Positions 34,568 through 42,810 of a stretch of 64,000 bases of DNA are shown one piece after another. Each line of letters begins with the position of its first letter. Position 1 is the first letter of the stretch. Under the pieces are notes generated by a model, which saw only the letters and a list, made by a program, of their open reading frames with translations, searched no databases and had not been told where the DNA came from. The DNA is from Acidobacteriota bacterium. Lineage in GTDB: Bacteria > Acidobacteriota > Terriglobia > Bryobacterales > UBA6623. Both the position numbers and the translations under genes were made by a program. The DNA lies in the NCBI GenBank assembly GCA_016125275.1, contig WGMB01000004.1:434001-498000 (forward strand), read 5' to 3'.

Positions 34568-35802
34568 AGATCCAACGTCTGACGTTCGCCGTGATCGAAG
34601 CCAACTACGACTGGACCGTCGTCCGCATCGACTCTGACGACGGCCGTTTCGGTCTGGGGGAAGCCTATATGGGGCCGGGGCTCACGGCCATCCTGCGGGA
34701 GATGGCGCCGCTGCTGGTGGGGCAGGACCCTTTTCAGGTGGAGACCCTCGTCCGTCGGTTGCGGGCCGCCGTCGTCCACGCCGGCCCGGGCGTCGCTTGG
34801 CACGCCATCGCGGGCGTCGAGGCGGCCTTGCTCGACCTGATCGGCAAGGCGGTCGGGCAACCGGTCTGGCGTCTGCTCGGCGGCAAGTATCGTGACCGGG
34901 TGCGCGTCTACGCCGACTGCCACGGCGGCGAAGCGCTGGAGAGCATCTCGTCTCTGCTCGTGCCGCGCACCCCCCGCTGGGCGGCGCGGGGCGAAGCCGC
35001 CGGTGCGGCCGTCGCTTTCAGCGTCAAGCACCACGGCTGGGATACCGCAGAGGGCGTCATGACGCCGGAGACCTATGCCGCCAGCGCGCTCCGCATGGTC
35101 GAACGCGGCTTCGATCTGCTCAAGTTCGACGTGGACGTTCCCACGCCCTACCCCACCGACGAATACAACCGCGGCCTCAGTGACCGGGAGATTGAGTTCA
35201 TGACCGGCTTGATTCGCGCCGTCCGCGAGGCCGTCGGCTGGGAAGTGGATCTGGCGGTCGACTGCCACTGGAACTACACGGTCGAAGACGCCGTGCGCTT
35301 GTGCCGCGCCTTGGACCCGTTGAAACTATTGTGGATCGAGGACCCCGTGCCGGCCGACGACGCCGCCCGCAGCGGGGAGGTCCAGAAGGAGGCGCAAACG
35401 GCCATCGCCACCGGAGAGAATCACTACTTCCGGCGCGACTTCGAGCTGCTGCTCGACGCTGCCAAGCTCCGTATCTTGGCTCCCGATCCCCAGAAAATCG
35501 GCATCTGGAGCGGCAAGAAGATCGCCGACTTGGCCGACGCCCGCTACGCTAATCTCACGCTGCACAACATCAGCGGCCCCATCGGTACGATCGCGTCGGC
35601 GCACCTGGCGGCGGCGATTCCGAACTCGCTGGCGCTCGAATGGCACGGCGCCTCGGTGCCGTTCTTCGATGAGCTGCTCCACGGCGACCCGCTGATTGAG
35701 AACGGCCGCATCGCCATGAACGAGAGGCCCGGTTGGGGCGTGGAGCTGAACGAGGACGTCGCCTATCGCTACTGCAACCCCGAGCAAGGATTCTTTGCAT
35801 GA
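34564..35802 (+). CDS. enolase-superfamily sugar-acid dehydratase, galactonate dehydratase-like
   Basis: The 412-residue product belongs to the mandelate racemase/muconate lactonising group of the enolase superfamily. Predicted magnesium ligands are Asp233, Glu259 and Glu285, with His235 and His334 as acid/base residues. The spacing (26, 26 and about 49 residues) closely matches D-galactonate dehydratase (Asp183, His185, Glu209, Glu235, His285 in the E. coli enzyme). A Lys-x-Asp (187-189) replaces the Lys-x-Lys of other subgroups. It should remove water from an aldonic acid to give a 2-keto-3-deoxy acid; the exact sugar acid is uncertain. The GTG overlaps the SDR stop and its own stop overlaps the next ATG, so it is tightly linked to dehydrogenase and sulfatase. 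IclR control fits this pathway. Confidence 0.88.
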   Translation: MKIQRLTFAVIEANYDWTVVRIDSDDGRFGLGEAYMGPGLTAILREMAPLLVGQDPFQVETLVRRLRAAVVHAGPGVAWHAIAGVEAALLDLIGKAVGQPVWRLLGGKYRDRVRVYADCHGGEALESISSLLVPRTPRWAARGEAAGAAVAFSVKHHGWDTAEGVMTPETYAASALRMVERGFDLLKFDVDVPTPYPTDEYNRGLSDREIEFMTGLIRAVREAVGWEVDLAVDCHWNYTVEDAVRLCRALDPLKLLWIEDPVPADDAARSGEVQKEAQTAIATGENHYFRRDFELLLDAAKLRILAPDPQKIGIWSGKKIADLADARYANLTLHNISGPIGTIASAHLAAAIPNSLALEWHGASVPFFDELLHGDPLIENGRIAMNERPGWGVELNEDVAYRYCNPEQGFFA

Positions 35803-37148
35803 GCTGGAGTCGCCGCAGCTTCCTCTCCGCCGCCGCTACGTTGCCCCTGGCCGCTCAAGGGAGGCGTCCGCCGAACATCCTGTTCCTGATCTCGGACGAC
35901 CACAGCGCCGCGGACCTCGGCTGCTACGGCGCGGCCAAGTTGCCGACGCCCCACCTGGACCGGCTGGCCGCCCAGGGGATGCGCTTCACGCGGGCCTACG
36001 CCACGGCGCCCCAATGCAGCCCCAGCCGCTCTTCGTACTTCTCCGGTTGCACGCCGCACACGATCGGGACCTCCCGGCAGGCTTCCTTCTACCCCTCATT
36101 CGAGCCCAGCATCATGGAGTCTTTGCGGGAGGCCGGCTACGTCACGGCCGCCTTCGGCAAGGTCCACCAGGGCGACGAGTTCGACCGGCGCTTCGATCTG
36201 TTCGACGCGAAAATTGACGCGGTGAAGACTTTGTTCGAGAAGGCCCCGCGCGACAAGCCCTTCTTCGCCCAAGTCGGCTACAGCGATCCGCATCGGCCCT
36301 ATCCTTCGCGGGCTGCTGCGCCGCCCACGCGGCCCGAAGACGTCTCCGTGCCCGCCTTCTTGCCCGACACGCCCGCGGTCCGGCAGGACCTGGCAGCCTA
36401 CTGGGACGAGATCCGTCGCCTGGACGCGCAGATCGGCCGGGCGCTCGAAGCCTTGGAGGTGAGCGGGCGCGCCGGCGACACGATGGTCGTTTTCACGGGC
36501 GACCACGGCTTCCCGTTCCCTCGAGGCAAGGGCTCGCTCTACGAGGGCGGGCTGCTGGTTCCATTGATCGTGCGCTGGCCGGGCCGTATCACCGCCGGAT
36601 CAGTGAGCGAAGCTCTGACCGCGGGCGTCGACCTGGCGCCCACTTGGCTCGACGCCGCCGGGCTCCCTCCCGGACCCAAGATGCAGGGACGCAGCTTGGT
36701 CCCGGTCCTCACCGGCGCCCGTCCGAGCATTCGCAACGCCGTCTTCGCCGAGAGGAACTGGCACAACCACACCGACCCCCAGCGGTGTGTCGTCACCGAG
36801 CGCTACAAGCTGATCTACAACGGGCGCCCGGAACAGCCCTATCGGCCCACGTCCGACATCGCCGCCTCCCCAAGTTGGCTGTCCTACCTGGAGGAAGACG
36901 TGCGGGGGCGGCTCAGCCAAGATCTGCGCCGCCTGCTCGCACCGTCGAGGCCCTTCCTCGAGCTCTACGATCTGCAGGCCGACCCCAACGAGTTCCACAA
37001 CCTCGTCGAAGACCCACGCCACGAGGCCGAGCGTATCCGCCATGAGATGCTGCTGAGCGACTGGATGCACGAGACGCTCGACTACCTGCCGCCGCTGTAC
37101 TACAGCTATCCCGCCCGCGACCATCCCGGGCGACGCCTGACGGTGTAG
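35799..37148 (+). CDS. exported sulfatase (formylglycine type), sulfatase 2
   Basis: The 449-residue product starts with a twin-arginine-like signal (SRRSFLSAAATLPLAAQ). The sulfatase motif is Cys73-Ser-Pro-Ser-Arg77, with metal residues in LISDDHSA (about 30-37) and FTGDHGFPF (about 230-238). It resembles iduronate-2-sulfatase-like and other glycan sulfatases (S1 family). The CSPSR form and Tat export differ from CAPTR and Sec export in sulfatase 1, so the two probably remove sulfate at different positions. The ATG overlaps the enolase stop (ATGA). It is the last gene of the IclR-controlled unit and ends 11 bases from the end of the convergent fucosidase gene. Confidence 0.93.
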   Translation: MSWSRRSFLSAAATLPLAAQGRRPPNILFLISDDHSAADLGCYGAAKLPTPHLDRLAAQGMRFTRAYATAPQCSPSRSSYFSGCTPHTIGTSRQASFYPSFEPSIMESLREAGYVTAAFGKVHQGDEFDRRFDLFDAKIDAVKTLFEKAPRDKPFFAQVGYSDPHRPYPSRAAAPPTRPEDVSVPAFLPDTPAVRQDLAAYWDEIRRLDAQIGRALEALEVSGRAGDTMVVFTGDHGFPFPRGKGSLYEGGLLVPLIVRWPGRITAGSVSEALTAGVDLAPTWLDAAGLPPGPKMQGRSLVPVLTGARPSIRNAVFAERNWHNHTDPQRCVVTERYKLIYNGRPEQPYRPTSDIAASPSWLSYLEEDVRGRLSQDLRRLLAPSRPFLELYDLQADPNEFHNLVEDPRHEAERIRHEMLLSDWMHETLDYLPPLYYSYPARDHPGRRLTV

Positions 37149-37159
37149 GCGCCTCGGGC

Positions 37160-38611
37160 TCAGCCGCTGATGCGTAGCGTCGGCGCGTGGGAGGGCGTCC
37201 TGGCTTCGGGGAGTGAGACGGTCAGCTTGCCATCGGCGACCGTGCTCTCCAACTCCGGGCCGCCCAGCAGCGCAACCTTGGCGCCCTCGACGACAGGCCC
37301 GGCGTCCAGGGTTACCTTCGCGGACTTCGGTTCTCCCAGCAGGATCGCGTACCGCGCGCCGCCCCGTTGGGTAAAGCGCACGGGCACGCTGCCGTCGGTC
37401 TCCCCGTCGGCTCTTTCCCAGGGCCGAGTGTCGAAAATGGCCTCGCCGTTGACGTCGAGCCACTTGCCCAAAGCTTCCAGGCGAGCCTCCTGGAGCTCAG
37501 GAATCGAGCCGTCCGGCTTCGGACCCACGTTGAGCAGCAGGTTGCCGTTCTTGCTCACGATGTCCGCCAGCAGGTGGATCAGCTCGGCTTCACCGATCGT
37601 GTGCTCGGCGGTCTCCACTTGGTTGTACCCGAAAGAGAAACCGAGCCCCCGGCAGGTCTCCCACTTGTAATCGGTGATGGCGTCCATCTTCGAGTACTCC
37701 GGGGTGACGAAATCGTGATGCCGGGGAGGATCGCCCTCGATGCCGGTCTCGAAGCGGTTGTTGATCACGCCGTCGGGGAAGCGGTTGTAGAAGTCCGCCA
37801 CGATCTCGGCCAGGTGGGACTGCTTGGGGTAGCCGATGTCGTTCCACAGGATCGACGGCTCGTATTTGTTGATCAGCTCCCGCCAGTGGGCGTCAGCGTA
37901 GTCGGCGAACTCCTGGGTGTGGTTGATCGTGCTGCGGACCTTCTCCTTGGTGTCGATCGGCTCAGGGTTGAAGCTCCAGTCCAGGCCGCCGGAGTAGTAG
38001 AAGCCCATGCGCATTCCGTCGGTCTTGACGGCGCGGGTGAGCTCGCCCACGATGTCGCGCTTGGTCCCTTGCAGGTCGTCGGGCAGGTGGGGGTTGTCCA
38101 CGTCGCTGGGCCAGAGGGTGAAGCCGTCGTGATGCTTGGTGGTCAGCACCACGTAGCGGGCGCCTACGCCGGAGAACAGCGACGCCATCGCCGAGGGGTC
38201 CCAAGCCTCCACGGCCTTGTTGAACATCGGCGCGAACTGCATGTAGTCGAAGTCCGCGCCGTAGGTCTCCCGATGATGCTTCTGGGTGGGAGAGCCGTCG
38301 ATTCGGAGCGAGTTCAGATACCACTCGGCGTAAGGATTGTTCTTGAACCAAACGTTGAAGTCGACCTTACCCAACTCGCCCAGCGGCGTCGCCCAGGCCG
38401 GTACCGAGTAGAGGCCCCAATGGACGAAGATGCCCAACTTGGCGTCATCGAACCACGCGGGCAGGCGATGGGTTCGGATGGACTCCCAGTTGGGCTCGAA
38501 ATGCGGCGAGCCGGCGGCGGTCTCCGGTTGCGGCTTGCTGTCGGCGCAAGCGCCCAAGGAGAGGACAACCGTCGCTCCCATGAAATCTCGGCGCGTCCAA
38601 CGATGCGACAT
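37160..38611 (-). CDS. alpha-L-fucosidase, GH29 family, Tat lipoprotein
   Basis: The 483-residue product has a twin-arginine motif (TRRDFMG) and a lipobox LSLGAC (Cys21), so it is probably exported folded and lipid-anchored. The GH29 fold follows, with the blocks FVHWGLYSVPAWA, YVVLTTKHHDGFTLWPS and FYYSGGLDW. The nucleophile is Asp258 in LWNDIGYP, and a C-terminal beta domain ends the protein. It should release alpha-linked L-fucose from glycans. The ribosome site AAGGGGG precedes the ATG. It closes a minus-strand unit with sugar-isomerase-like, TPR and CRTAC1 genes and is convergent with the sulfatase unit. This is the best clue that the target glycan contains fucose. Confidence 0.93.
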   Translation of the reverse strand: MSHRWTRRDFMGATVVLSLGACADSKPQPETAAGSPHFEPNWESIRTHRLPAWFDDAKLGIFVHWGLYSVPAWATPLGELGKVDFNVWFKNNPYAEWYLNSLRIDGSPTQKHHRETYGADFDYMQFAPMFNKAVEAWDPSAMASLFSGVGARYVVLTTKHHDGFTLWPSDVDNPHLPDDLQGTKRDIVGELTRAVKTDGMRMGFYYSGGLDWSFNPEPIDTKEKVRSTINHTQEFADYADAHWRELINKYEPSILWNDIGYPKQSHLAEIVADFYNRFPDGVINNRFETGIEGDPPRHHDFVTPEYSKMDAITDYKWETCRGLGFSFGYNQVETAEHTIGEAELIHLLADIVSKNGNLLLNVGPKPDGSIPELQEARLEALGKWLDVNGEAIFDTRPWERADGETDGSVPVRFTQRGGARYAILLGEPKSAKVTLDAGPVVEGAKVALLGGPELESTVADGKLTVSLPEARTPSHAPTLRISG

Positions 38612-38677
38612 GGCTTCGTTCCCCCTTGGTTTCAGTCCGGTTACCGGCTTTGCTGTTTGATGACGGCCCGACTCTCT

Positions 38678-39652
38678 CTAGGTCGCCGCAGCCAGATAGG
38701 CTTCGAGCTTCCGTTTGGCATCGGCGAGGTAGTCCGGCATCTTCGCCGGGTCGCCGCCGATCTCGAACATCAACGAGCCCGAGTAGCGGATCTCGGCGAG
38801 CTTCCGCAGGAGTCGAGGGTAGTCGACGAAACCGTACTCCAGCGGCTTGTGCTCGGCCCAGGTGGAGGGCTCGATGTCGTGAATGTGCAGGTGGAAGAGC
38901 TTGGGGCCCAGGCGCTCGACGAGCTCTTCGTTGATGTCGTTGTAGGCCCGAATGCCGGCCGGCGTGCCTTTGTCCTCGGGCTTCACGCGGGCGGTGAGCT
39001 CGGCGTAGCGGCTCTGGTGGCCGACGTCGAGCGTTGCGCCGATGTGGCTGTGGTCGATCTCTTGGATCATCGCCACGAACTCCCGTACCGAGGCTGGGAA
39101 GCCCGTCTCCAGGGCGATTTGGATGTCGTGCTTGCGGGCCAGATCCCCCCAGTGCCGATAGAGCTCGATCCGCTCGGGCCAAGTCTGTTCGCGGCGCGAG
39201 CCCGTGAGGGCCTCGGCATGCAGCACGCACAGCTTCGCCCCAAAGTAGGCCGCGCCTTCGAGGGCGATCTCCACCCGCTGCCGAGAAAAATCGCGGATCG
39301 GGTCGAAGTGGGAGAACGTGTGCAGGTCGGTATACGGCAGGTGCCCCGTGACCCGCTCGAAGCCTTCGAGCGACTTGCGGATCTGCTGCTTCTCGGCTTT
39401 GCTGAGCCGGTCGAACTCGAACCCCGGGAACAGTCCGGGCGTCGGTTCGGGCCGGCCCATGGGGTGGATTTCGATGACCGGGAAGCCAAGGCCGCCCACG
39501 CAGTCGATGGCCTCGATGAGGCCGTAGCCCGAGATCGCCGTATTGGCTCCCAGGATCTGTGGACCGAGCGTCGCGGCTCGAAGTCGCGGGGCGAGGACGG
39601 CGTACAGCCCTCCGGCCAGCAGCCCGCCCCATTCGCGTCTCGTGGTTTGCAT
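38678..39652 (-). CDS. sugar phosphate isomerase/epimerase-like TIM barrel protein, exported
   Basis: The 324-residue product belongs to the xylose-isomerase-like/AP endonuclease 2 TIM-barrel family. Likely metal-ligand positions are seen in VIEIHPMG, IALETGFP, GATLDVGHQ, LHIHDIEP and MFEIGGD. The N-terminus (TTRREWGGLLAGGLYAVLA) looks like a twin-arginine signal, so it may act outside the cytoplasm, as do many relatives in Acidobacteria and Planctomycetes. The ATG at 39652 is preferred because the signal begins there; a start 16 codons upstream lacks support. It lies 66 bases before the fucosidase gene on the same strand. The substrate is unknown; sugar isomerisation or epimerisation is inferred from the family. 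Confidence 0.85.
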   Translation of the reverse strand: MQTTRREWGGLLAGGLYAVLAPRLRAATLGPQILGANTAISGYGLIEAIDCVGGLGFPVIEIHPMGRPEPTPGLFPGFEFDRLSKAEKQQIRKSLEGFERVTGHLPYTDLHTFSHFDPIRDFSRQRVEIALEGAAYFGAKLCVLHAEALTGSRREQTWPERIELYRHWGDLARKHDIQIALETGFPASVREFVAMIQEIDHSHIGATLDVGHQSRYAELTARVKPEDKGTPAGIRAYNDINEELVERLGPKLFHLHIHDIEPSTWAEHKPLEYGFVDYPRLLRKLAEIRYSGSLMFEIGGDPAKMPDYLADAKRKLEAYLAAAT

Positions 39653-39729
39653 TCGGTTCTCTCGGTTGGTTGCGCTGATAACGTGAACAAGATACCCCAA
39701 AACGCGACTCTCCGCTCGGAGCTCGCCGC

Positions 39730-40746
39730 CTACTCCGGGAAGGGCCGGGTCTGCTCGGCCTCGAGGAACTGCGGATTCTCCCGCCGTAGGCGCAGAGACT
39801 CGCGCTTCTCGGCGGCGGCCTTCTTGAGGTCCTTTTGCCGAAAGTAAATCTGGGAGAGCAGCAGATGTGGCTGGGGATGCCGTGGTTCCTGCTCGATCGC
39901 CCGGTTCAGCTCGGCGATCGCATCATCCAGGCGGCCGTCTCCCATCAGCGCCCTTCCCAGGCGCACCCGGGCCGGAATGTAGCCGGGGAGGATCTCGATG
40001 GCGCGCCGCAACAGGGGCTCGGCTTCGGCGTAGCGGCCTTGATTGACCAGCCAATCGCCGTAGTAGAAGAACGGCTCCTCGTAGGACGGGTCCAGCTCCA
40101 TGGCCTTCTTGATCCGGGTTAGCGCCGAATCGTACTCGCCGTCCTTGAGCAGGTGCCAGCCATACTCGAACTGGGCTCTGGCGGACTCCGGGAAGCGTTC
40201 GGCGGCCCGCCGGGCCACCTCGCGTCCCTTGCTCAACTCGCCGGCCTGCCGGTAGGCGGTGATGGCCATGAAGTAGAGCGCCGGGTCGGCCGGTTTGAGC
40301 TCGATGGCTCGTTCGGCGATCGCCGCCGCTTCTTGGTAGTAGCGGCCCGCGCCGTACTCCACAGACATCACCTGCATCAGCTTCAACTGGTTGGGCTGCA
40401 AGGTCAGCGCCGCCCGCCAAGCCCGCAGGGCGCCGTCGTGGTCGCCGTTCTTGGAGCGGGCCAGGCCCAACAGATAGCGGGAGTTGAAATCCTTGGGCTC
40501 CGCCTTGGCGGCCTTCTCCAGATAGGCCTCGCCCTCGGAGAACTTCGATTGCTGGACCTTCATCAACCCGAGGTTGAAAAGGGCCGGAAAATAGGCCGCG
40601 TCAGCCTGGAGCGCCTGTTTCCACAGCGCCTCGGCTTCGGCGAGCTTCTTCTGCTGCGCCAACCCCATGGCTTGGTCGGACAACGCCGCGGGATCGGCAG
40701 CCGCCAAAATCGCCGTGGTCGACAGCACCAGGAGCCAGCGCTTCAC
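39730..40746 (-). CDS. secreted tetratricopeptide repeat protein
   Basis: The 338-residue product has a short signal peptide (KRWLLVLSTTAILAAAD) and then about eight TPRs covering almost the whole length, for example AYFPALFNLGLMKVQQSKFSEG and PHLLLSQIYFRQKDLKKAAAEK. It probably binds a partner in the periplasm. The GTG at 40746 is chosen because it overlaps the TGA of the CRTAC1 gene (GTGA) and the signal peptide starts there; longer forms would read into that gene out of frame. The pairing of an ASPIC/UnbV protein with a TPR protein recurs in Acidobacteria, so the two probably work together. No enzymatic motif is present. Confidence 0.87.
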   Translation of the reverse strand: MKRWLLVLSTTAILAAADPAALSDQAMGLAQQKKLAEAEALWKQALQADAAYFPALFNLGLMKVQQSKFSEGEAYLEKAAKAEPKDFNSRYLLGLARSKNGDHDGALRAWRAALTLQPNQLKLMQVMSVEYGAGRYYQEAAAIAERAIELKPADPALYFMAITAYRQAGELSKGREVARRAAERFPESARAQFEYGWHLLKDGEYDSALTRIKKAMELDPSYEEPFFYYGDWLVNQGRYAEAEPLLRRAIEILPGYIPARVRLGRALMGDGRLDDAIAELNRAIEQEPRHPQPHLLLSQIYFRQKDLKKAAAEKRESLRLRRENPQFLEAEQTRPFPE

Positions 40747-42512
40747 GGCGACGCGAGAGCCTCCCCCTCGCCTTCCACCAGCAAGAGCTCGCGGTCGACG
40801 CCCGCCGCCGGGAAGCTCTCGCTCCGGCCGCTGGGCCACTGCACCAGAATTGCATTGACCTTCTGCGCCGCCCCAAGCCCGAAGTGCGCGCGGAGGTCGC
40901 TGTGTGAGATGTAACTATCCTGGCTCAGTACGGCCCGGGCTTGGGTCGCGCCGCCGGCCTTCACGCGGATCACCGAGCCCACCGCGTCCCGGTTGGACGT
41001 CGTCCCCCGCAGTTTCACCCGCAGCCAGTGGTTGGAGGAGTCCAGATCGTTGCGAAACAGCGACGCCTGGTCGTTCATGTTCATCACCAGGACGTCGATG
41101 TCGCCGTCATTGTCGAAGTCGCCGAAAGCGGCGCCCCGGCTGGAGCGTTTCTGTTCCAGCCCCGGGCCGGCCAAGTCGGTCACGTCCTCGAAGCGACCGC
41201 CGCCCAGGTTGCGGTAGACGACGCCCGGCTGGCGGAACGCCTCGTCAATCGCCTTCTGGGCGTCGAGCTCCGGGTAGACGTGGCCGTTGACCTGGAACAC
41301 ATCCTGTAATCCGTCGTTGTCGAGATCGATCAATTGCACGCCCCAGCCGACGTACTGCGGATTGGCTCCCAGGCCGGCGCGGATCACGATGTCCTCGAAG
41401 ATGCCGTCGCCCAGGTTGTGGTAGACGTTCGGGTAGTCGCCGGCGAAGTTCGTCTTGATGATGTCGAGCTGGCCGTCGTTGTCGAAGTCCCCGATCCCCA
41501 GTCCCATGCCGCCTTGTTCGTTGCCATGCTCGTTGAAGCCGAGCCCGGTCTCGGTGGCGAAGTCGGTGAACGTCCCGTCGCCGTTGTTGATGAAGAACAG
41601 GTTGGGCGTGGAGTCACAGGCCACGTAGATGTCGGGCCAACCGTCGCCGGTGAAGTCGGCCGCGGCGGCGGTGAAGGCGTAATAGCTGCGGACGCTGCGG
41701 ATGCCGGAGGTCTCGCTGACGTCCTCGAACGAGCCGTCGCCCTTGTTGTGATAGAGCGTGGCGCCGCCATAGGGCAGGCCGCGCGGTCCGCAGAACACCG
41801 GCATGCCCTTCCATTGGCAGGTAGAGGTGGCCCCGGCCTTCGGCGTAGTTTTGGGATCGAAGCGCTGGTACTGCGTTGTCAGCAGATCGAGCAGGCCGTC
41901 GCGGTCGAAGTCCACGAAGGCGCAGCCGGAGGTCCATTCGTCGGCCCCGCCGGCGACTCCGGCCTGCGCGGCCTGTTCCTGGAAGCCGCCCTTCCCGGTG
42001 TTGCGATAGAGCGCGTTGGCTCCCCAATAGGCGACGTAGAGATCGGTGGAGCCGTCGTTGTCGTAGTCGCCTGCGCAGACACCCGTACCCCAACCGCTGC
42101 GGCCTACGCCTGCCGCGGCGGTAACGTCCTCAAAGCCGCCCTTGCCGTCGTTGCGAAACAGTCGGCTGACGGCTTTCGCGTCCGGCGCGTCGAACGTCGA
42201 CCCGTTGACCAGGAAGGCGTCCAGCCGGCCGTCGCCGTCGTAGTCGACCCAGGCCACGCCGGAGCCGTTGGCTTCCATGATGTACTGCTTGGATTTGGCG
42301 TCGCCGTAGACGAAGCGCATGTCGAGACCAGCGGCCGGCGCGGCATCCACGAATTTCGCGAGGAACGGCTTGTCGGACCGCTTGCCGGACGACACCGCCG
42401 AGGCCCTTTGGGTGGCTTGCCCCTGGGCGCGCAGGGGGGCGCAGGGCGGCTCGGCCGCCCAGGCCGCGAGCAGGACGGCCAAGACCATCGAACTGGGACG
42501 GCGGCAGCTCAT
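40743..42512 (-). CDS. secreted CRTAC1 family protein (FG-GAP/VCBS repeats with ASPIC/UnbV domain)
   Basis: The 589-residue product has a signal peptide (about residues 8-28) and seven FG-GAP/VCBS-type calcium loops spaced along a beta-propeller: DYDGDGRLD, DYDNDGSTD, DFDRDGLLD, DFTGDGWPD, DFDNDGQLD, DLDNDGLQD and DFDNDGDID. The C-terminus is an ASPIC/UnbV domain (HFGLGAAQKVNAILVQWPSG). Such proteins are secreted or surface bound and may bind glycans or proteins with calcium; no reaction is known. The ATG at 42512 is chosen because the signal peptide begins there. The stop overlaps the GTG of the TPR gene by 4 bases. It is the first gene of the unit that ends in the fucosidase, divergent from receptor 3. 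Confidence 0.9.
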   Translation of the reverse strand: MSCRRPSSMVLAVLLAAWAAEPPCAPLRAQGQATQRASAVSSGKRSDKPFLAKFVDAAPAAGLDMRFVYGDAKSKQYIMEANGSGVAWVDYDGDGRLDAFLVNGSTFDAPDAKAVSRLFRNDGKGGFEDVTAAAGVGRSGWGTGVCAGDYDNDGSTDLYVAYWGANALYRNTGKGGFQEQAAQAGVAGGADEWTSGCAFVDFDRDGLLDLLTTQYQRFDPKTTPKAGATSTCQWKGMPVFCGPRGLPYGGATLYHNKGDGSFEDVSETSGIRSVRSYYAFTAAAADFTGDGWPDIYVACDSTPNLFFINNGDGTFTDFATETGLGFNEHGNEQGGMGLGIGDFDNDGQLDIIKTNFAGDYPNVYHNLGDGIFEDIVIRAGLGANPQYVGWGVQLIDLDNDGLQDVFQVNGHVYPELDAQKAIDEAFRQPGVVYRNLGGGRFEDVTDLAGPGLEQKRSSRGAAFGDFDNDGDIDVLVMNMNDQASLFRNDLDSSNHWLRVKLRGTTSNRDAVGSVIRVKAGGATQARAVLSQDSYISHSDLRAHFGLGAAQKVNAILVQWPSGRSESFPAAGVDRELLLVEGEGEALASP

Positions 42513-42640
42513 CGAACGCGTCAGAGGCGCATGGTAGCAGACCGCGTCGGCCCGGTTTGCAGGCTCGGGCTCGGCGGCCTGGCATGCCGGAAAATGCGTT
42601 GGCGCCGAGCCGGGCCCTCGCCCGATTTGCGGAAATTCGT

Positions 42641-42668
42641 TTGACATTGCCTGACGGAGTGAGCTAAT
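42641..42668 (+). promoter_or_regulatory. candidate sigma-70 promoter of receptor 3
   Basis: A perfect -35 TTGACA (42641-42646) is followed after 16 bases by a -10-like GCTAAT (42663-42668, four of six matches). It lies in the 298-base divergent gap (42513-42810), which holds no other recognised element. The leader would be about 135 bases. Confidence 0.45.
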
Positions 42669-42810
42669 GTCTGACCCGGTTGTAGACTCTCGCGAATTGA
42701 TGATAGCGTTAACGGCCGGATCGCCGCCGGTGCTGCCTGACCGACGGAACCTCCTGACCGGCCCTCGTTGGGGTTTTCAGGCAAATTTGTAGGGGTTCGC
42801 AGACAAACAA

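Noticed and set aside
37367-39847. Open frame of 826 codons on the plus strand
   Set aside because: It covers the fucosidase and isomerase genes on the other strand, which have catalytic motifs and export signals. It shows no domain of its own.
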